Assembly: GCF_030551255.1 (NCBI RefSeq)
Contig: NZ_CP130630.1
Span: forward strand, 10,229,001 to 10,293,000
Origin: Streptomyces sp. NL15-2K
GTDB lineage: Bacteria; Actinomycetota; Actinomycetes; Streptomycetales; Streptomycetaceae
Direction of reading: 5' to 3'
DNA: 64,000 nt
A model generated the notes under the pieces. The model had not been told where the DNA came from. It was given only the letters and a program-made list of their open reading frames with translations, and ran no database searches. This document shows, piece after piece, positions 27,597 to 36,869 of the stretch. How positions within the stretch are numbered: the first letter of the stretch is position 1; each line of letters opens with the position of its first letter. The position numbers and the translations under genes were made by a program.

Positions 27597-28334
27597 ATGG
27601 CAGTACCGCCGGCCCCGTCCACTGAGGACGGTTACCGCTTCGACGACCTGCGCGCGCTCTTCATCAACTGCACGCTCAAGCCGTCCCCCCAGCTTAGCCA
27701 CACACAAGGGCTTATCGACAAGAGCCGGGCGATCATGGACACGCAGGGGGTGACCACGGACGAGATCCGTGCCGTCGACCACGACATCGCCCCCGGCGTG
27801 TACCCGGACATGACGGAGCACGGCTTCGCCACGGATGCCTGGCCGGCGCTGTACGAGCGGGTGATGGCCGCGGACATCCTGGTCCTGGCCGGGCCCATCT
27901 GGCTGGGCGACAACAGCTCCGTCACCAAGCAGGTCATCGAGCGCCTGTACAGCTGCTCCAGCCTGCTCAACCCCCAGGGACAGTACGCCTACTACGGACG
28001 TGTCGGAGGATGTCTGATCACCGGCAACGAGGACGGCGTCAAGCACTGCGCCATGAACGTCCTCTACAGCCTTCAGCACCTCGGCTACACTGTCCCGCCG
28101 CAGGCAGACGCCGGCTGGATCGGCGCCGCGGGTCCCGGCCCCTCCTACCGGGACCCCGGCTCGGGCGGCCCGGAGAACGACTTCACCAACCGCAACACCG
28201 CCTTCATGACCTGGAACCTGATGCACCTGGGGGCCCTGCTCAAACGGGCCGGAGGGATTCCGGCTCACGGCAATCAGCGCACGGAGTGGGACGCCGGTTG
28301 CCGGCCGGGGGCGGACAACCCCGAGCACCGCTGA
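27597..28334 (+). CDS. Flavodoxin-like NAD(P)H-dependent FMN reductase
   Basis: This 245-aa protein has a flavodoxin fold: ALFINCTLKPSPQLSHT forms the N-terminal FMN-phosphate loop, and MAADILVLAGPIWLGDNSS with VKHCAMNVLYSLQHLGY are typical of NADPH-dependent FMN reductase family members. Length is normal for the subgroup. The ATG follows the gene-poor edge of the decayed region. The C-terminus is Gly/Pro-rich and hydrophilic. A quinone or flavin reduction role is likely; the exact substrate is unknown. Confidence 0.83.
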   Translation: MAVPPAPSTEDGYRFDDLRALFINCTLKPSPQLSHTQGLIDKSRAIMDTQGVTTDEIRAVDHDIAPGVYPDMTEHGFATDAWPALYERVMAADILVLAGPIWLGDNSSVTKQVIERLYSCSSLLNPQGQYAYYGRVGGCLITGNEDGVKHCAMNVLYSLQHLGYTVPPQADAGWIGAAGPGPSYRDPGSGGPENDFTNRNTAFMTWNLMHLGALLKRAGGIPAHGNQRTEWDAGCRPGADNPEHR

Positions 28335-28475
28335 GCAGGTATGGGAGCCCGGTGCTCTCGATTTCCGTCGCCGACTGTGCGATGTAAGGATTCCGTCATC
28401 AGCTGGGCGGTGTGGGACGGCCGCCAGACTCCGTTAGATAGGAGAGCAACGGGAAAGTACAGAAGGCGAGGGGGG

Positions 28476-29048
28476 ATGGGGCGCGTGCGAAAGGCATTGA
28501 CCGGGCCGTTGGTCATCGCGGTGTTGGTGGTGGCGGTCGTCGGAGGCGGCTTCGGGCTGTACTGGTTCCAGCCGTGGAAGCTGTGGCAGGACGAGACCGT
28601 CCAAGAGGCCCTGCCCGGGGTCGTGGAGAGTTCCGTTCCTTCCGTCGCAGTGCCCTCGGACGAGCCATCCGCGCAGCCCTCCCCGGCCACTGGTCCGCAG
28701 ACGCTGGCCAGTGGTGAGCTGATCAGCCACGAGCACGCGACCTCGGGCACGGTGAAGCTCGTACGGCTGGCAGACGGCTCCCATGTCGTCCGGCTGGAGA
28801 ACCTCGACACCAGCAACGGGCCTGACCTGCGTGTCTGGCTGACCGACGCGCCGGTGAAGCAGGGGCAGGCCGGGTGGCATGTCTTCGACGACGGGAAGTA
28901 CGTCAGCCTCGGCAAACTGAAGGGCAACAAGGGCAGCCAGAACTACGCCCTGCCCTCTGACGTGAATCCGTCCAGCTACAGCAGCGTGAGCATCTGGTGC
29001 GACCGATTCGACGTGTCATTCGGCGCCGCCGAGCTCGCCCGAGTCTGA
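28476..29048 (+). CDS. Membrane-anchored DM13-domain protein
   Basis: This 190-aa protein has an uncleaved N-terminal anchor (LVIAVLVVAVVGGGFGLYWF), a Pro/Ser-rich linker and an extracytoplasmic DM13 domain. The domain runs HATSGTVKLVRLADGSHVVRLENL, then DLRVWLTDAP and VSIWCDRFDVSFGAAELA. DM13 domains are predicted electron-transfer or redox modules with a single conserved Cys, seen here in WCDRF. ATG at 28476 follows AGGCGAGGGGG. A decayed second copy of this C-terminus lies at 45389-45577. Confidence 0.83.
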   Translation: MGRVRKALTGPLVIAVLVVAVVGGGFGLYWFQPWKLWQDETVQEALPGVVESSVPSVAVPSDEPSAQPSPATGPQTLASGELISHEHATSGTVKLVRLADGSHVVRLENLDTSNGPDLRVWLTDAPVKQGQAGWHVFDDGKYVSLGKLKGNKGSQNYALPSDVNPSSYSSVSIWCDRFDVSFGAAELARV

Positions 29049-29119
29049 CAGCGGTGCAGTCATGGCCGGGCCGGGACAGGTGAGACGCACTGTCCGGGTG
29101 TGCCCGCCCGGACCGGGAC

Positions 29120-29767
29120 TCAGCCCAGGGCATCGAGGGCGGCCAGGACATCGGTGGGTTCGGCGCGCCTGGTGTAGTCCGCGTCGACGAAGGCCCAGCG
29201 GATGACGCCCTCCCGGTCGATGACATAGGTGGCGGGCAGCGGCAGGGTGCGGGCGTAGCCGCCGTTGACGCGCTGGAGGTCGAATCCGAGCCGGTCGTAG
29301 ACGGCTGCGAGGTCGTCAGGGAGGTCGAAGGCTAGGCCGTACTGCTTGGCGGTGTCGGAGCCGACGTCGCTGAGGACGCTGAAGGCGAGCTGGTGCCTGT
29401 CGGCCAGGGAGAGGGACTCGTCGGGTATCTGCGGGGAGACGGCAGCGAGGCGGGCGCCTCGTGCGCTGATCTCGTCGTGGTGCTGCTGGAGGGCGCGCAG
29501 GGCGATGTTGCAGTACGGGCACCAGGTGCCACGGTAGAACGTCAGGACGACGGGGCCGGCCGCGAGCAGACCGGCCAGGCTCACGGGCTCGCCGGTCGCG
29601 GAGGGAAGGCGGAAGCGGGGGGCCCGCGCGCCGACGGTCAGCGCGCGGTCGGCGTGACCGGAGTCGGCGAGCTCCTGGCCGGCCCGCCGCATGATCTGCC
29701 GTGTCTCGGCGGGGAACTGCTGCTGGCGGGCTGTGTAGAAGGCGTGCAGCTCGGCGTTGAGGGTCAT
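29120..29767 (-). CDS. Peroxiredoxin (AhpC/TSA family)
   Basis: This 215-aa thioredoxin-fold protein has FYRGTWCPYCNIALR, with Cys at about 83 and 86. It probably reduces hydroperoxides, with WCPYC supplying both the peroxidatic and a nearby resolving Cys. It contains GARAPRFRLPSATGEPV near 46-62 and ends in a thioredoxin-like VIDREGVIRWAFVDADY. ATG at 29767 has GGAGGAA 8 bases upstream. It is divergent from a TetR regulator whose likely operator lies between them. Confidence 0.87.
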   Translation of the reverse strand: MTLNAELHAFYTARQQQFPAETRQIMRRAGQELADSGHADRALTVGARAPRFRLPSATGEPVSLAGLLAAGPVVLTFYRGTWCPYCNIALRALQQHHDEISARGARLAAVSPQIPDESLSLADRHQLAFSVLSDVGSDTAKQYGLAFDLPDDLAAVYDRLGFDLQRVNGGYARTLPLPATYVIDREGVIRWAFVDADYTRRAEPTDVLAALDALG

Positions 29768-29828
29768 CGGAAGGTTCCTCCTGGGTCGTCGGCCGTCCGT
29801 GCGTCGCGCCGTCATCTCGGAACGACCG

Positions 29829-29877
29829 TTTCAAGATAGCGGGCGGCCAGGTATCTTGGAACCCTCATTTCAAGATG
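29829..29877. promoter_or_regulatory. Probable TetR operator (three TTTCAAGAT copies)
   Basis: TTTCAAGATA at 29829-29838 and TATCTTGGAA at 29852-29861 form an inverted repeat, and a third direct copy TTTCAAGATG lies at 29868-29877, just before the regulator start. All sit in the divergent promoter region between the peroxiredoxin and tetR genes, a standard place for autoregulation. Confidence 0.65.
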
Positions 29878-29891
29878 CTGAGGACTGCGAC

Positions 29892-30482
29892 ATGCCGGAC
29901 GTCAAACACTTCGATCCGGACACGGCCCTGGACACGGTGATGCGTCTGTTCTGGCGCCAGGGCGTGGCCGCGACCGGGATCCAGGACATCGTGACGGCGA
30001 CCGGCCTGAACCGCTCCAGCCTCTACGCCACCTTCGGCGGCAAACAGGAGCTGTATCGCGCCGCACTGCGCCGGTACGTCGACCAGCGCTCCCAGGCGGC
30101 GTTCAGCCGCCTGGCCGGAGACGGCCGCGGCCTGCCCGCTGTCCACGACTTCTTCGCCTCGCTGATCGAGGCCCGCTGCTCCGGCGCGTACGCCCGCTGG
30201 GGCTGCATGGTCTCCAACGCGCACGCCGGGGGCGAGAACAGTGACCCCGAGGTCCGGGCCGCCCTCGACCGACACCACCAGCAGCTGCGGGAGGCGCTGC
30301 GCACGGCACTCCTCGCGGCCGAGGTCAAGGGGCAGCTCAAACCCGCTACCGATGCCGGGGCCGTGGCCGATCTCCTGGCCCTGCTCGCCTACGGCGTGAA
30401 TCTGCGCTCCCGTGCGGGCGCAGATGCCCGGGAGCTGACACGGACCGTGACCGGGGCCCTTGAAGCGCTGGGAGCGGCATAG
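29892..30482 (+). CDS. TetR-family regulator
   Basis: This 196-aa protein has an N-terminal HTH, DTVMRLFWRQGVAATGIQDIVTATGLNRSSLYATFGGKQELY read over residues 14-55, the classic TetR recognition helix. Its ligand domain (TetR_C type) includes GCMVSNAHAG, as in redox-linked members such as those near peroxiredoxins or reductases. ATG at 29892 matches the family start. It probably represses the divergent peroxiredoxin gene and itself. Confidence 0.87.
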   Translation: MPDVKHFDPDTALDTVMRLFWRQGVAATGIQDIVTATGLNRSSLYATFGGKQELYRAALRRYVDQRSQAAFSRLAGDGRGLPAVHDFFASLIEARCSGAYARWGCMVSNAHAGGENSDPEVRAALDRHHQQLREALRTALLAAEVKGQLKPATDAGAVADLLALLAYGVNLRSRAGADARELTRTVTGALEALGAA

Positions 30483-30495
30483 CCGGGCCGTGCGG

Positions 30496-31626
30496 TCATG
30501 CCGTATCAGCGGGGCCGGGGCAGAAAACCGGAACCCGCTGGACGAGGTTGCTGGCGAAACCGCCCAGGTTCCAGGGCTGTTCCAGCGGCTGGGTGTTCCC
30601 CGCCTCATCCTGGGCACGGGCGCTCAGGACATGGTCGCCGGGGACGGCGCACCACAGGGATGACCACCGGCGCCACGCCCATCGGTGTCCCTGATCCGGT
30701 TCGAGTCGGGCCCTGTGCCACGTCAGGCCGCCGTCCGTGCTCACCTCCACCGATGTCACGGGGGCGCGTCCCGACCAGGCCCGTCCCTCCAGCAGGACCG
30801 GACCCGGCGCCACCACCCGCGTCCGGGACATGAAGTCGGGAAAGCCCGGCGGGATCAGCAGCGCCCTCGGAGCGATGCGGGTGACAGGCTCGCCCGCCTC
30901 CTCGGGTACCTGTCTGATCCGGTAGGCCACGGATTGCTGGAAGCCTGTGAACGGTGTGTCGGCGACCGTGATGTCCCGCAGCCACTTCACCTGGGCCATC
31001 CCGTACCAGCCGGGCACCACAAGGCGCAGGGGGCTGCCGTGCTGGGGCGGCAGAGGTGCTCCGTTCATCGCGTAGGCCACCAGGATCTCGGGCTCGGCGC
31101 CCGTGGTGACGGCGAGGGGAAGGCCGCGCTGGTAGTCCTGCTCGACACCGCGCTCCACGCCGTGGTCCGCCCCGGTGAACACGACGTCGACCGCGTCGGA
31201 CTCGATGCCGGCCTCGTCGAGGAGCAGACGCAGGGGCACTCCCGTCCAGTCCGCCGTGCCGACCGCTTCGACCAGCCACGGCTGGCTCACCGGCCGCGGC
31301 GACAGCAAAGCCCTGCCGTTGCCCGCGCACTCCATCGTCACGCGCGTAGTGACCGCGGGGTAGGCGCGCAGCTGGGCGGGGGAGAGGCTGAGCGTGTGCC
31401 GTACGCGACCGCTCACTGTCAGCCGCCAGGAGGCTTCGTCCGGCACGTGGGGGATGTCGTAGTGCGTGAGCACGTAGTGCAGGCCGGGCGGGGTGACTTC
31501 GTGGCGCATGGCCTCCAGCGGCAGGCCGTGATTGCGGGCGGCCAGTGCCAACTCGTCCTGTCCAAGGCCCTCGCCGGACGAGGCCAGCCGGGCGGGACGG
31601 CTCACGTCGGAGAGTCGACGCCTCAT
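30496..31626 (-). CDS. Sulfite-oxidase-type molybdopterin oxidoreductase
   Basis: This 376-aa protein has an oxidoreductase molybdopterin-binding domain (about 45-260) and a C-terminal Mo-co dimerisation domain (about 270-376). TMECAGNGR carries the Mo-ligating Cys at about 100, and GSPLRLVVPGWYGMAQVKWL is a family hallmark. No twin-arginine signal is clear beyond MRRRLSD, so it may be cytoplasmic. The likely reaction is oxidation of sulfite or reduction of an S/N-oxide. The start at 31626 follows an AGGA about 12 bases upstream. It is convergent with the tetR gene. Confidence 0.86.
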   Translation of the reverse strand: MRRRLSDVSRPARLASSGEGLGQDELALAARNHGLPLEAMRHEVTPPGLHYVLTHYDIPHVPDEASWRLTVSGRVRHTLSLSPAQLRAYPAVTTRVTMECAGNGRALLSPRPVSQPWLVEAVGTADWTGVPLRLLLDEAGIESDAVDVVFTGADHGVERGVEQDYQRGLPLAVTTGAEPEILVAYAMNGAPLPPQHGSPLRLVVPGWYGMAQVKWLRDITVADTPFTGFQQSVAYRIRQVPEEAGEPVTRIAPRALLIPPGFPDFMSRTRVVAPGPVLLEGRAWSGRAPVTSVEVSTDGGLTWHRARLEPDQGHRWAWRRWSSLWCAVPGDHVLSARAQDEAGNTQPLEQPWNLGGFASNLVQRVPVFCPGPADTA

Positions 31627-31784
31627 GCCCTGATTGTCCTCTTCCTTTGCCGGCTGTGCATCGGCAGCCAAGGGACGCGGTGAGGTTCCCCCGAAGCGCG
31701 GAGAGTGTGACAGAGGGGCGGACGGGTTCCGCGCACCATCCGGCACCACGAGGAGACCGGCCTTGTCCGCCCCTCCGTCCGCTT

Positions 31785-31911
31785 GCAAGGCGGATACGCC
31801 GCTACACCGAGGCCGGCGTCGCCCGTCTGATGGTTATCCGCCGCATCAAGCCGCTCGGCTTTCACCCTGGAGGAGTGCGCGCTCTGCTCGCACCGGCTCT
31901 CGCGCTGAGGA
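31785..31911 (+). pseudogene. MerR-family regulator fragment
   Basis: A 35-residue stretch reads IRRYTEAGVARLMVIRRIKPLGF followed by GGVRALLA, the second half of a MerR winged-helix domain (normally RRYTE.dv.rL.fI..lr.lGfsLeEIr.LL). The first helix and the effector domain are missing. It is a relic of a lost regulator. Confidence 0.6.
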
Positions 31912-32105
31912 GTTCGCGGATCTTCCCCTGTGGGTAAAATTGCCGCAAAGACCTGAAGTGGCTTGTTCGGGGCGCGGATTGCACCAGTACACCTCCGATC
32001 GTTCGGCAGGGTTTCCTTTTCCAGGGGTATCGCGGCCGTCTCGTGTCGGGGTCCAATGGTGGGAGTCAGGCCCTTCGCGCCCGCACCGGTCAGAAGAGGC
32101 ACGCA

Positions 32106-32537
32106 ATGGATCCATGGCTGATCTGGTTGATCATCGCAGCCGTGTTGGCTGTGGCGGAGATCTTCACTCTTACCGCTGCACTCGGAATGCTGAGTGCGGC
32201 GGCGTTGGTCACGGCGGGGTCCGCCGCGGTAGGGCTGCCGCTGCCCTTCCAGTTCCTGGTGTTCACCGTCGTCGCCACAGTCACCGTGGTGTTCGTGCGC
32301 CCCATTGCACTGCGCCACGTACGCGGGCCCCAGACGGAGCGATTCGGCATAGACGCACTGATCGGCAGGGCTGCCTATGTGGTGTCGGAGGTGACGGGCC
32401 GGGGCGGCAGGGTCCGCATCGACGGCGAGGAATGGACGGCCCGCGCGTACGACGAGACGCTGGTGATTCCTCCAGGAAAGACCGTCGACGTCATGGAGAT
32501 CAACGGCGCCACCGCGATCGTCTACCCCCGGGACTGA
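32106..32537 (+). CDS. NfeD-like membrane protein
   Basis: This 143-aa protein has two or three N-terminal transmembrane segments (about 3-28, 30-50, 52-70) and a C-terminal OB-fold domain (LIGRAAYVVSEVTGRGGRVRIDGEEWTARA over residues about 82-111). NfeD proteins accompany SPFH proteins and are thought to act in membrane microdomains. ATG follows AGAGG at about 8 bases. The SPFH gene starts 4 bases after its stop, the classic NfeD-stomatin pair. Confidence 0.9.
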   Translation: MDPWLIWLIIAAVLAVAEIFTLTAALGMLSAAALVTAGSAAVGLPLPFQFLVFTVVATVTVVFVRPIALRHVRGPQTERFGIDALIGRAAYVVSEVTGRGGRVRIDGEEWTARAYDETLVIPPGKTVDVMEINGATAIVYPRD

Positions 32538-32541
32538 AACC

Positions 32542-33579
32542 ATGGAAACCTCGGCGTTCTTGATTGCCGGCCTGATCGTCGCGCTCATCGCGGTTTTCAC
32601 CGTGGTGCGGGCGGTCCGTATCGTTCCCCAGGCACGCGCCCGTAATGTCGAGCGGCTCGGCCGCTACCACCGGACCCTGAATCCCGGCCTCAGTCTCGTC
32701 ATCCCCTACATCGACCGTGTCCACCCGGTGATAGATCTAAGGGAACAGGTCGTTTCCTTCAAGCCGCAGCCGGTCATCACCGAGGACAATCTGGTCGTCG
32801 AGATCGACACCGTTCTGTATTTCCAGGTCACCGACCCGCGAGCGGCTTTCTACGAGATCGCGAATTTCCTCCAGGCGGTCGAACAGCTCACCGTCACCAC
32901 CCTGCGCAACGTCGTCGGATCCATGGACCTGGAAAAGACCCTCACCTCACGGGACACCATCAACAGCCAACTCCGTGGCGTGCTGGACGAGGCCACCGGG
33001 AAGTGGGGGCTGAGGGTCAACCGGGTGGAGATCAAGGCCATCGACCCTCCGCAGTCCATCAAGGACGCGATGCAGAAGCAGATGCGGGCCGAGCGGGACA
33101 AGCGGGCCGCGATTCTCGGGGCCGAGGGGCAGCGCCAGTCGCAGATCCTCACCGCCGAAGGCGACAAGCAGGCCGCCGTCCTGCGCGCGGAAGGCAACCG
33201 TACCGCCGCGATCCTCCAGGCCGAGGGCCAGTCCCGGGCCATCGACGAGGTGTTCCAGGCCGTACACCGCAACGATCCCGACCCCAAGCTCCTCGCCTAC
33301 CAGTACCTCCAGACGCTGCCCCAACTCGCGCAAGGCTCGGGCAACAACTTCTGGGTCATCCCCAGCGAGATCACCTCCGCACTCCAGGGCGTCTCCCGCG
33401 CCTTCACCGAGGTCCTGCCCCAGTCGCCCGCCACCCGCGAAAAGCCCCCGGACGACATGGTGGCCCAGGCCGCCAGCGACAAGGCCCAGGCGGAAGAGGC
33501 CGCCGCCGCGGCCCTCGCCGACGCAGCCAAGGCCGAGGGCGCCACCCCCGATGCCCTCCCGTCTCGCCCGCCTCGCTGA
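32542..33579 (+). CDS. SPFH/stomatin (band 7) protein
   Basis: This 345-aa protein has one N-terminal membrane anchor (AFLIAGLIVALIAVFTVV) and an SPFH domain (about 25-200) with ERLGRYHRTLNPGLSLVIPYIDRV and LRNVVGSMDLEKTLTSRDTIN. A long Ala/Glu/Gln coiled coil (AEGQRQSQILTAEGDKQAAVL) follows. The C-terminal 45 residues are Ala-rich and low complexity. It oligomerises at the membrane as a scaffold with NfeD. It is the first of two SPFH-superfamily genes in this locus. Confidence 0.92.
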   Translation: METSAFLIAGLIVALIAVFTVVRAVRIVPQARARNVERLGRYHRTLNPGLSLVIPYIDRVHPVIDLREQVVSFKPQPVITEDNLVVEIDTVLYFQVTDPRAAFYEIANFLQAVEQLTVTTLRNVVGSMDLEKTLTSRDTINSQLRGVLDEATGKWGLRVNRVEIKAIDPPQSIKDAMQKQMRAERDKRAAILGAEGQRQSQILTAEGDKQAAVLRAEGNRTAAILQAEGQSRAIDEVFQAVHRNDPDPKLLAYQYLQTLPQLAQGSGNNFWVIPSEITSALQGVSRAFTEVLPQSPATREKPPDDMVAQAASDKAQAEEAAAAALADAAKAEGATPDALPSRPPR

Positions 33580-33617
33580 CGGCTGGCGGCTTGTCTGGCG
33601 GCGCGACTCGCACACCG

Positions 33618-33870
33618 GAAGCCTTCGAGCGCATGACCATGGCGTCGAGGACCTGCTGCACGGCGGCGAGCGCGCTGTCGTTCGAGCGGGGTGTCTCTGG
33701 CCGGACCCGCTCGGGCTGACCAGGGCACGCAGTCCGTGGCCTGCTTCCGCGGCCTGTGCGCGCAGGGTCAGCCGGGAGGCGATCTCGTCGCGGGTCAGAC
33801 GCCGACCGGTGGGTGAGACGTCCGTCAGGGTGCGGTTGTAGCCGTCGACGTACTGCTCGAGGATCTCCGG
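33618..33870 (-). pseudogene. Remnant of a PucR/CdaR-type regulator N-terminus
   Basis: Minus-strand translation gives LEQYVDGYNRTLTDVSPTG, RRLTRDEIASRLTLRAQAAEAGHGLRALV, then after a shift near 33718 NDSALAAVQQVLDAMV. This matches residues about 12-95 of the intact regulator at 44300-45370 (EEYLEGFARVLADASATG, AAEAGLGLRALVAAH, VAQAVDAF). It lies inside the flotillin locus between the SPFH and membrane-protein genes. The rest of 33580-34122 holds no other gene. Confidence 0.65.
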
Positions 33871-34122
33871 TCCGTCTCATCGCTCTCGGAGTCTCGACGC
33901 ACCGGAGACGGTTTGGTGGCGGCCACCGGCATGCAGACCCTCATGAACACTGCCGGGAACCGGCAATGCGCTGCCGGGATCCGTTGGTGCAGCATGGCTC
34001 GTGGGGCCACGGTCGACGGTTCCAGTGCCCGATACCGGCAGCCAGGTTCCTCACTGAGGCACGCAGGGACTGTGCGCCGAATACGACTGATGGCGCTGCG
34101 GGAGGAGAGGGGGATCAGGAAA

Positions 34123-34605
34123 ATGCGGACATTGCTGGCAGTGGCCACGGGCCTGCCCACGATCCTGCTGACCACTGCCCTCGTCGTGGTCGTCTCTTTC
34201 TGGCTCCTGGTCGCCGTGGGTGTCGCGGACATCGACAGCTTCGACACGGACGTGGACCTGTGGGCATGGCGCATGGGTGGGGTACCCGTGACGGTCGCCT
34301 TCTCGCTGCTGACGGTGCTCGCCTGGTTCCTGAGCGTCGGAGCGGTGCTTCTACTCGCCGTGTTCGCGCCCCCGGGACCCGTCGCCGGGCTGCTGCGCCT
34401 CGTCGTACCCGTGGGGGCGCTGTTCGTCGCCTGGGCCACGACCTGCCTGATCGTACGACCGCTGCACAGCCTCTTCCCGGATGAACCCGGGCCGTCCGCG
34501 CCGAGCGAGGCTCGCACGGGCGCCGCTGAGCCATCGGATCGCCCGGATCCCCACGGGGCCGTGTCGCCCTACGCCACGCTCCCCTCGCGGGACCGCGCCG
34601 CCTGA
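34123..34605 (+). CDS. Small membrane protein before flotillin
   Basis: This 160-aa protein has three hydrophobic segments (about 4-32, 54-80, 84-105) and a hydrophilic Pro-rich tail. It has no recognised domain. It occupies the position that YqiJ-type proteins hold before the flotillin YqiK in proteobacteria, but no OB fold is evident. ATG at 34123 has GGAGGAGAGGGGG within 10-25 bases; ATG at 34090 is less likely. The flotillin starts 76 bases later. Confidence 0.65.
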   Translation: MRTLLAVATGLPTILLTTALVVVVSFWLLVAVGVADIDSFDTDVDLWAWRMGGVPVTVAFSLLTVLAWFLSVGAVLLLAVFAPPGPVAGLLRLVVPVGALFVAWATTCLIVRPLHSLFPDEPGPSAPSEARTGAAEPSDRPDPHGAVSPYATLPSRDRAA

Positions 34606-34681
34606 GCCGCGCCGGCGCCGGATCTCACCTCCGGCCTCTCTTCCTCACGCTCAACTCCCTTATGCCTGAAGGACGTATGCC

Positions 34682-36715
34682 ATGGTTGCCATGATCGTGG
34701 GCATCGGCGTGCTCGTCGCCGTCTGCCTGCTCGTCGTACTCGTCGTCGCCCGGTTGTTCCGCAAGGTGGAGCAGGGCAAGGCGCTGATCGTCTCCAAGAT
34801 GCGCAGGGTTGATGTGACCTTCACCGGGCAGGTCGTGCTGCCGGTGCTGCACAAGGCCGAGGTCATGGACATCTCGGTGAAGACCATCGAGATCATGCGG
34901 GCCGGCAAGGAGGGCCTGATCTGCCGGGACAACATCCGCGCGGACATCCGGATCTCGTTCTTCGTGAAGGTCAACAAGACCGTCGAGGACGTCATCAAGG
35001 TCGCCCAGGCCGTCGGTACCGCGCGGGCGAGCGACCGGGACACGCTGCAGGAGCTGTTCCACGCGAAGTTCTCCGAAGCGCTGAAGACCGTCGGCAAGCA
35101 GCTGGACTTCACCGACCTGTACACCAAGCGTGAGGAGCTGCGGTACCGGATCATCGAGGTCATCGGCGTCGACCTCAACGGTTACCACCTGGAGGACGCG
35201 GCGATCGACTATCTGGAGCAGACGCCGCTCACCCAGCTCGACCCGGCCAACGTCCTCGACGCCCAGGGCATCCGGAAGATCACCGAGCTGACGGCCGTGG
35301 AGCACGTGCGCACCAACGAGGCCCAGCGCACCGAGGAGAAGGAGATCACCCGGCAGAACGTCGACGCGCGTGAAGCGATCCTGGAGCTGGAGCGCCGGCA
35401 GGCCGACGCCGAGATCAAGCAGAAGCGGGAGATCGACACCGTACGGGCCCGCGAAGAGGCCGAGACGGCACGGGTCATGGAGGAGGAGCGGCTGCGTGCC
35501 CAGGGCGCGTTCCTCAAGACCGAGGAGCAGCTCGGTGTCCAGCGCGAGAACCAGACCCGCGAGGTCGCCGTCGCCGCGAAGAACCGTGAGCGGGTCATCG
35601 CCATCGAGAGCGAGCGCATCGAGAAGGACCGCCTCCTCGAAGTCATCGCACGGGAGCGGGAGACCGAGCTGACGAAGATCGCGGCTTCGAAGGAGGTCGA
35701 GGCGGAGAAGCGGGAGATCGCCGAGGTCATCCGTGAGCGGATCGCGGTGGACCGTACGGTCGCCGAGCAGGAGGAGGCCATCAAGAAGCTGCGGGCCGTG
35801 GAGGAAGCCGAGCGCGGCCGGCAGGCCGTGATCATCGCTGCCGAGGCGGAGGCGCAGGAGAAGCTGGTCAAGGACATCAAGGCCGCCGAGGCCGCCGAGC
35901 AGGCAGCCGTCCACCGTGCCGCCGAGGAACTCACCCTGGCCGAGGCCCGGTTGAAGCGCGCCGACCTCGACGCACAGGCCAAGCTGCGCCTCGCCGAGGG
36001 CGTCCAGGCCGAGTCCGCCGCCGAGGGCCTCGCGGCCGTCCAGGTCCGCGACAAGGAGGCCGAGGTCATCGAGAAGGCCGGCCGCGCGGAGGCGGAGGCG
36101 ACCCAGGCCCGGCTGCGTGCCGAAGCCGACGGTGCGCGGGCCAAGGCGCTGGCCGAGGCCGAGGGCATCAGCGGGAAGCTGAAGGCCGAGGCCGCCGGTC
36201 TCACCGAGAAGGCGGCCGCGATGGCCGCCCTGGACGACGCCTCCCGCGGCCACGAGGAGTACCGGCTGCGCCTGGAGGCGGAGAAGGACATCCGTCTCGC
36301 CGGGCTGGACGTACAGCGGCAGGTCGCCGAGGCACAGGCCACGGTGCTCGCCACCGGGCTGGAGAACGCCGACATCAACATCGTCGGCGGAGACTCGGTC
36401 TTCTTCGACCGGCTGGTGTCCTCGATCGCGCTCGGCAAGAGCGTCGACGGCTTCGTCCAGCACTCCGAGACGGCACAGGCACTCGCGAAGCCCTGGCTGG
36501 ACGGCACCTCCAGCTTCACCGACGACCTCAGCCACGTCCTCGGCTCGGTCTCGACGGCCGACGTGCAGAACCTGACCGTCTCCGCCCTGCTGATGAAGCT
36601 CATGAAGAACGGCGGCGCGAACGCCGAACCGTTCCAGCAGCTTCTGGACAAGGCAGGCGAGCTGGGCCTTGCCGAAACCTCGCTGACCGCGCTCAACGGC
36701 AGCGTCAGGGCCTGA
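34682..36715 (+). CDS. Flotillin-like SPFH protein
   Basis: This 677-aa flotillin (YqiK/FloT type) has an N-terminal hydrophobic anchor (MIVGIGVLVAVCLLVVLVVA). Its SPFH domain (about 35-215) includes LICRDNIRADIRISFFVKVN. A very long Glu/Ala-rich coiled coil follows (about 220-540, repeated AEAEA and EEAE patterns). A C-terminal flotillin domain includes NIVGGDSVFFDRLVSS. It forms membrane-associated oligomers that organise microdomains. It is the second SPFH gene in the locus. It ends 154 bases before the giant ATPase and is probably co-transcribed with it. Confidence 0.9.
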   Translation: MVAMIVGIGVLVAVCLLVVLVVARLFRKVEQGKALIVSKMRRVDVTFTGQVVLPVLHKAEVMDISVKTIEIMRAGKEGLICRDNIRADIRISFFVKVNKTVEDVIKVAQAVGTARASDRDTLQELFHAKFSEALKTVGKQLDFTDLYTKREELRYRIIEVIGVDLNGYHLEDAAIDYLEQTPLTQLDPANVLDAQGIRKITELTAVEHVRTNEAQRTEEKEITRQNVDAREAILELERRQADAEIKQKREIDTVRAREEAETARVMEEERLRAQGAFLKTEEQLGVQRENQTREVAVAAKNRERVIAIESERIEKDRLLEVIARERETELTKIAASKEVEAEKREIAEVIRERIAVDRTVAEQEEAIKKLRAVEEAERGRQAVIIAAEAEAQEKLVKDIKAAEAAEQAAVHRAAEELTLAEARLKRADLDAQAKLRLAEGVQAESAAEGLAAVQVRDKEAEVIEKAGRAEAEATQARLRAEADGARAKALAEAEGISGKLKAEAAGLTEKAAAMAALDDASRGHEEYRLRLEAEKDIRLAGLDVQRQVAEAQATVLATGLENADINIVGGDSVFFDRLVSSIALGKSVDGFVQHSETAQALAKPWLDGTSSFTDDLSHVLGSVSTADVQNLTVSALLMKLMKNGGANAEPFQQLLDKAGELGLAETSLTALNGSVRA

Positions 36716-36869
36716 CCTGCGCCGCTGGGGCTCCAGACACGCCAAGGCCCCATCCGCGCCGCGACGGCCCAACCAGCCCTCCGGCCCGTGGTCCGGAGCT
36801 GCCGCACAGGGGACGGCAGCTCCGGACCACGTTTCTCCGACTTCTCGCCGACTATCCGAGAGGGACCCC

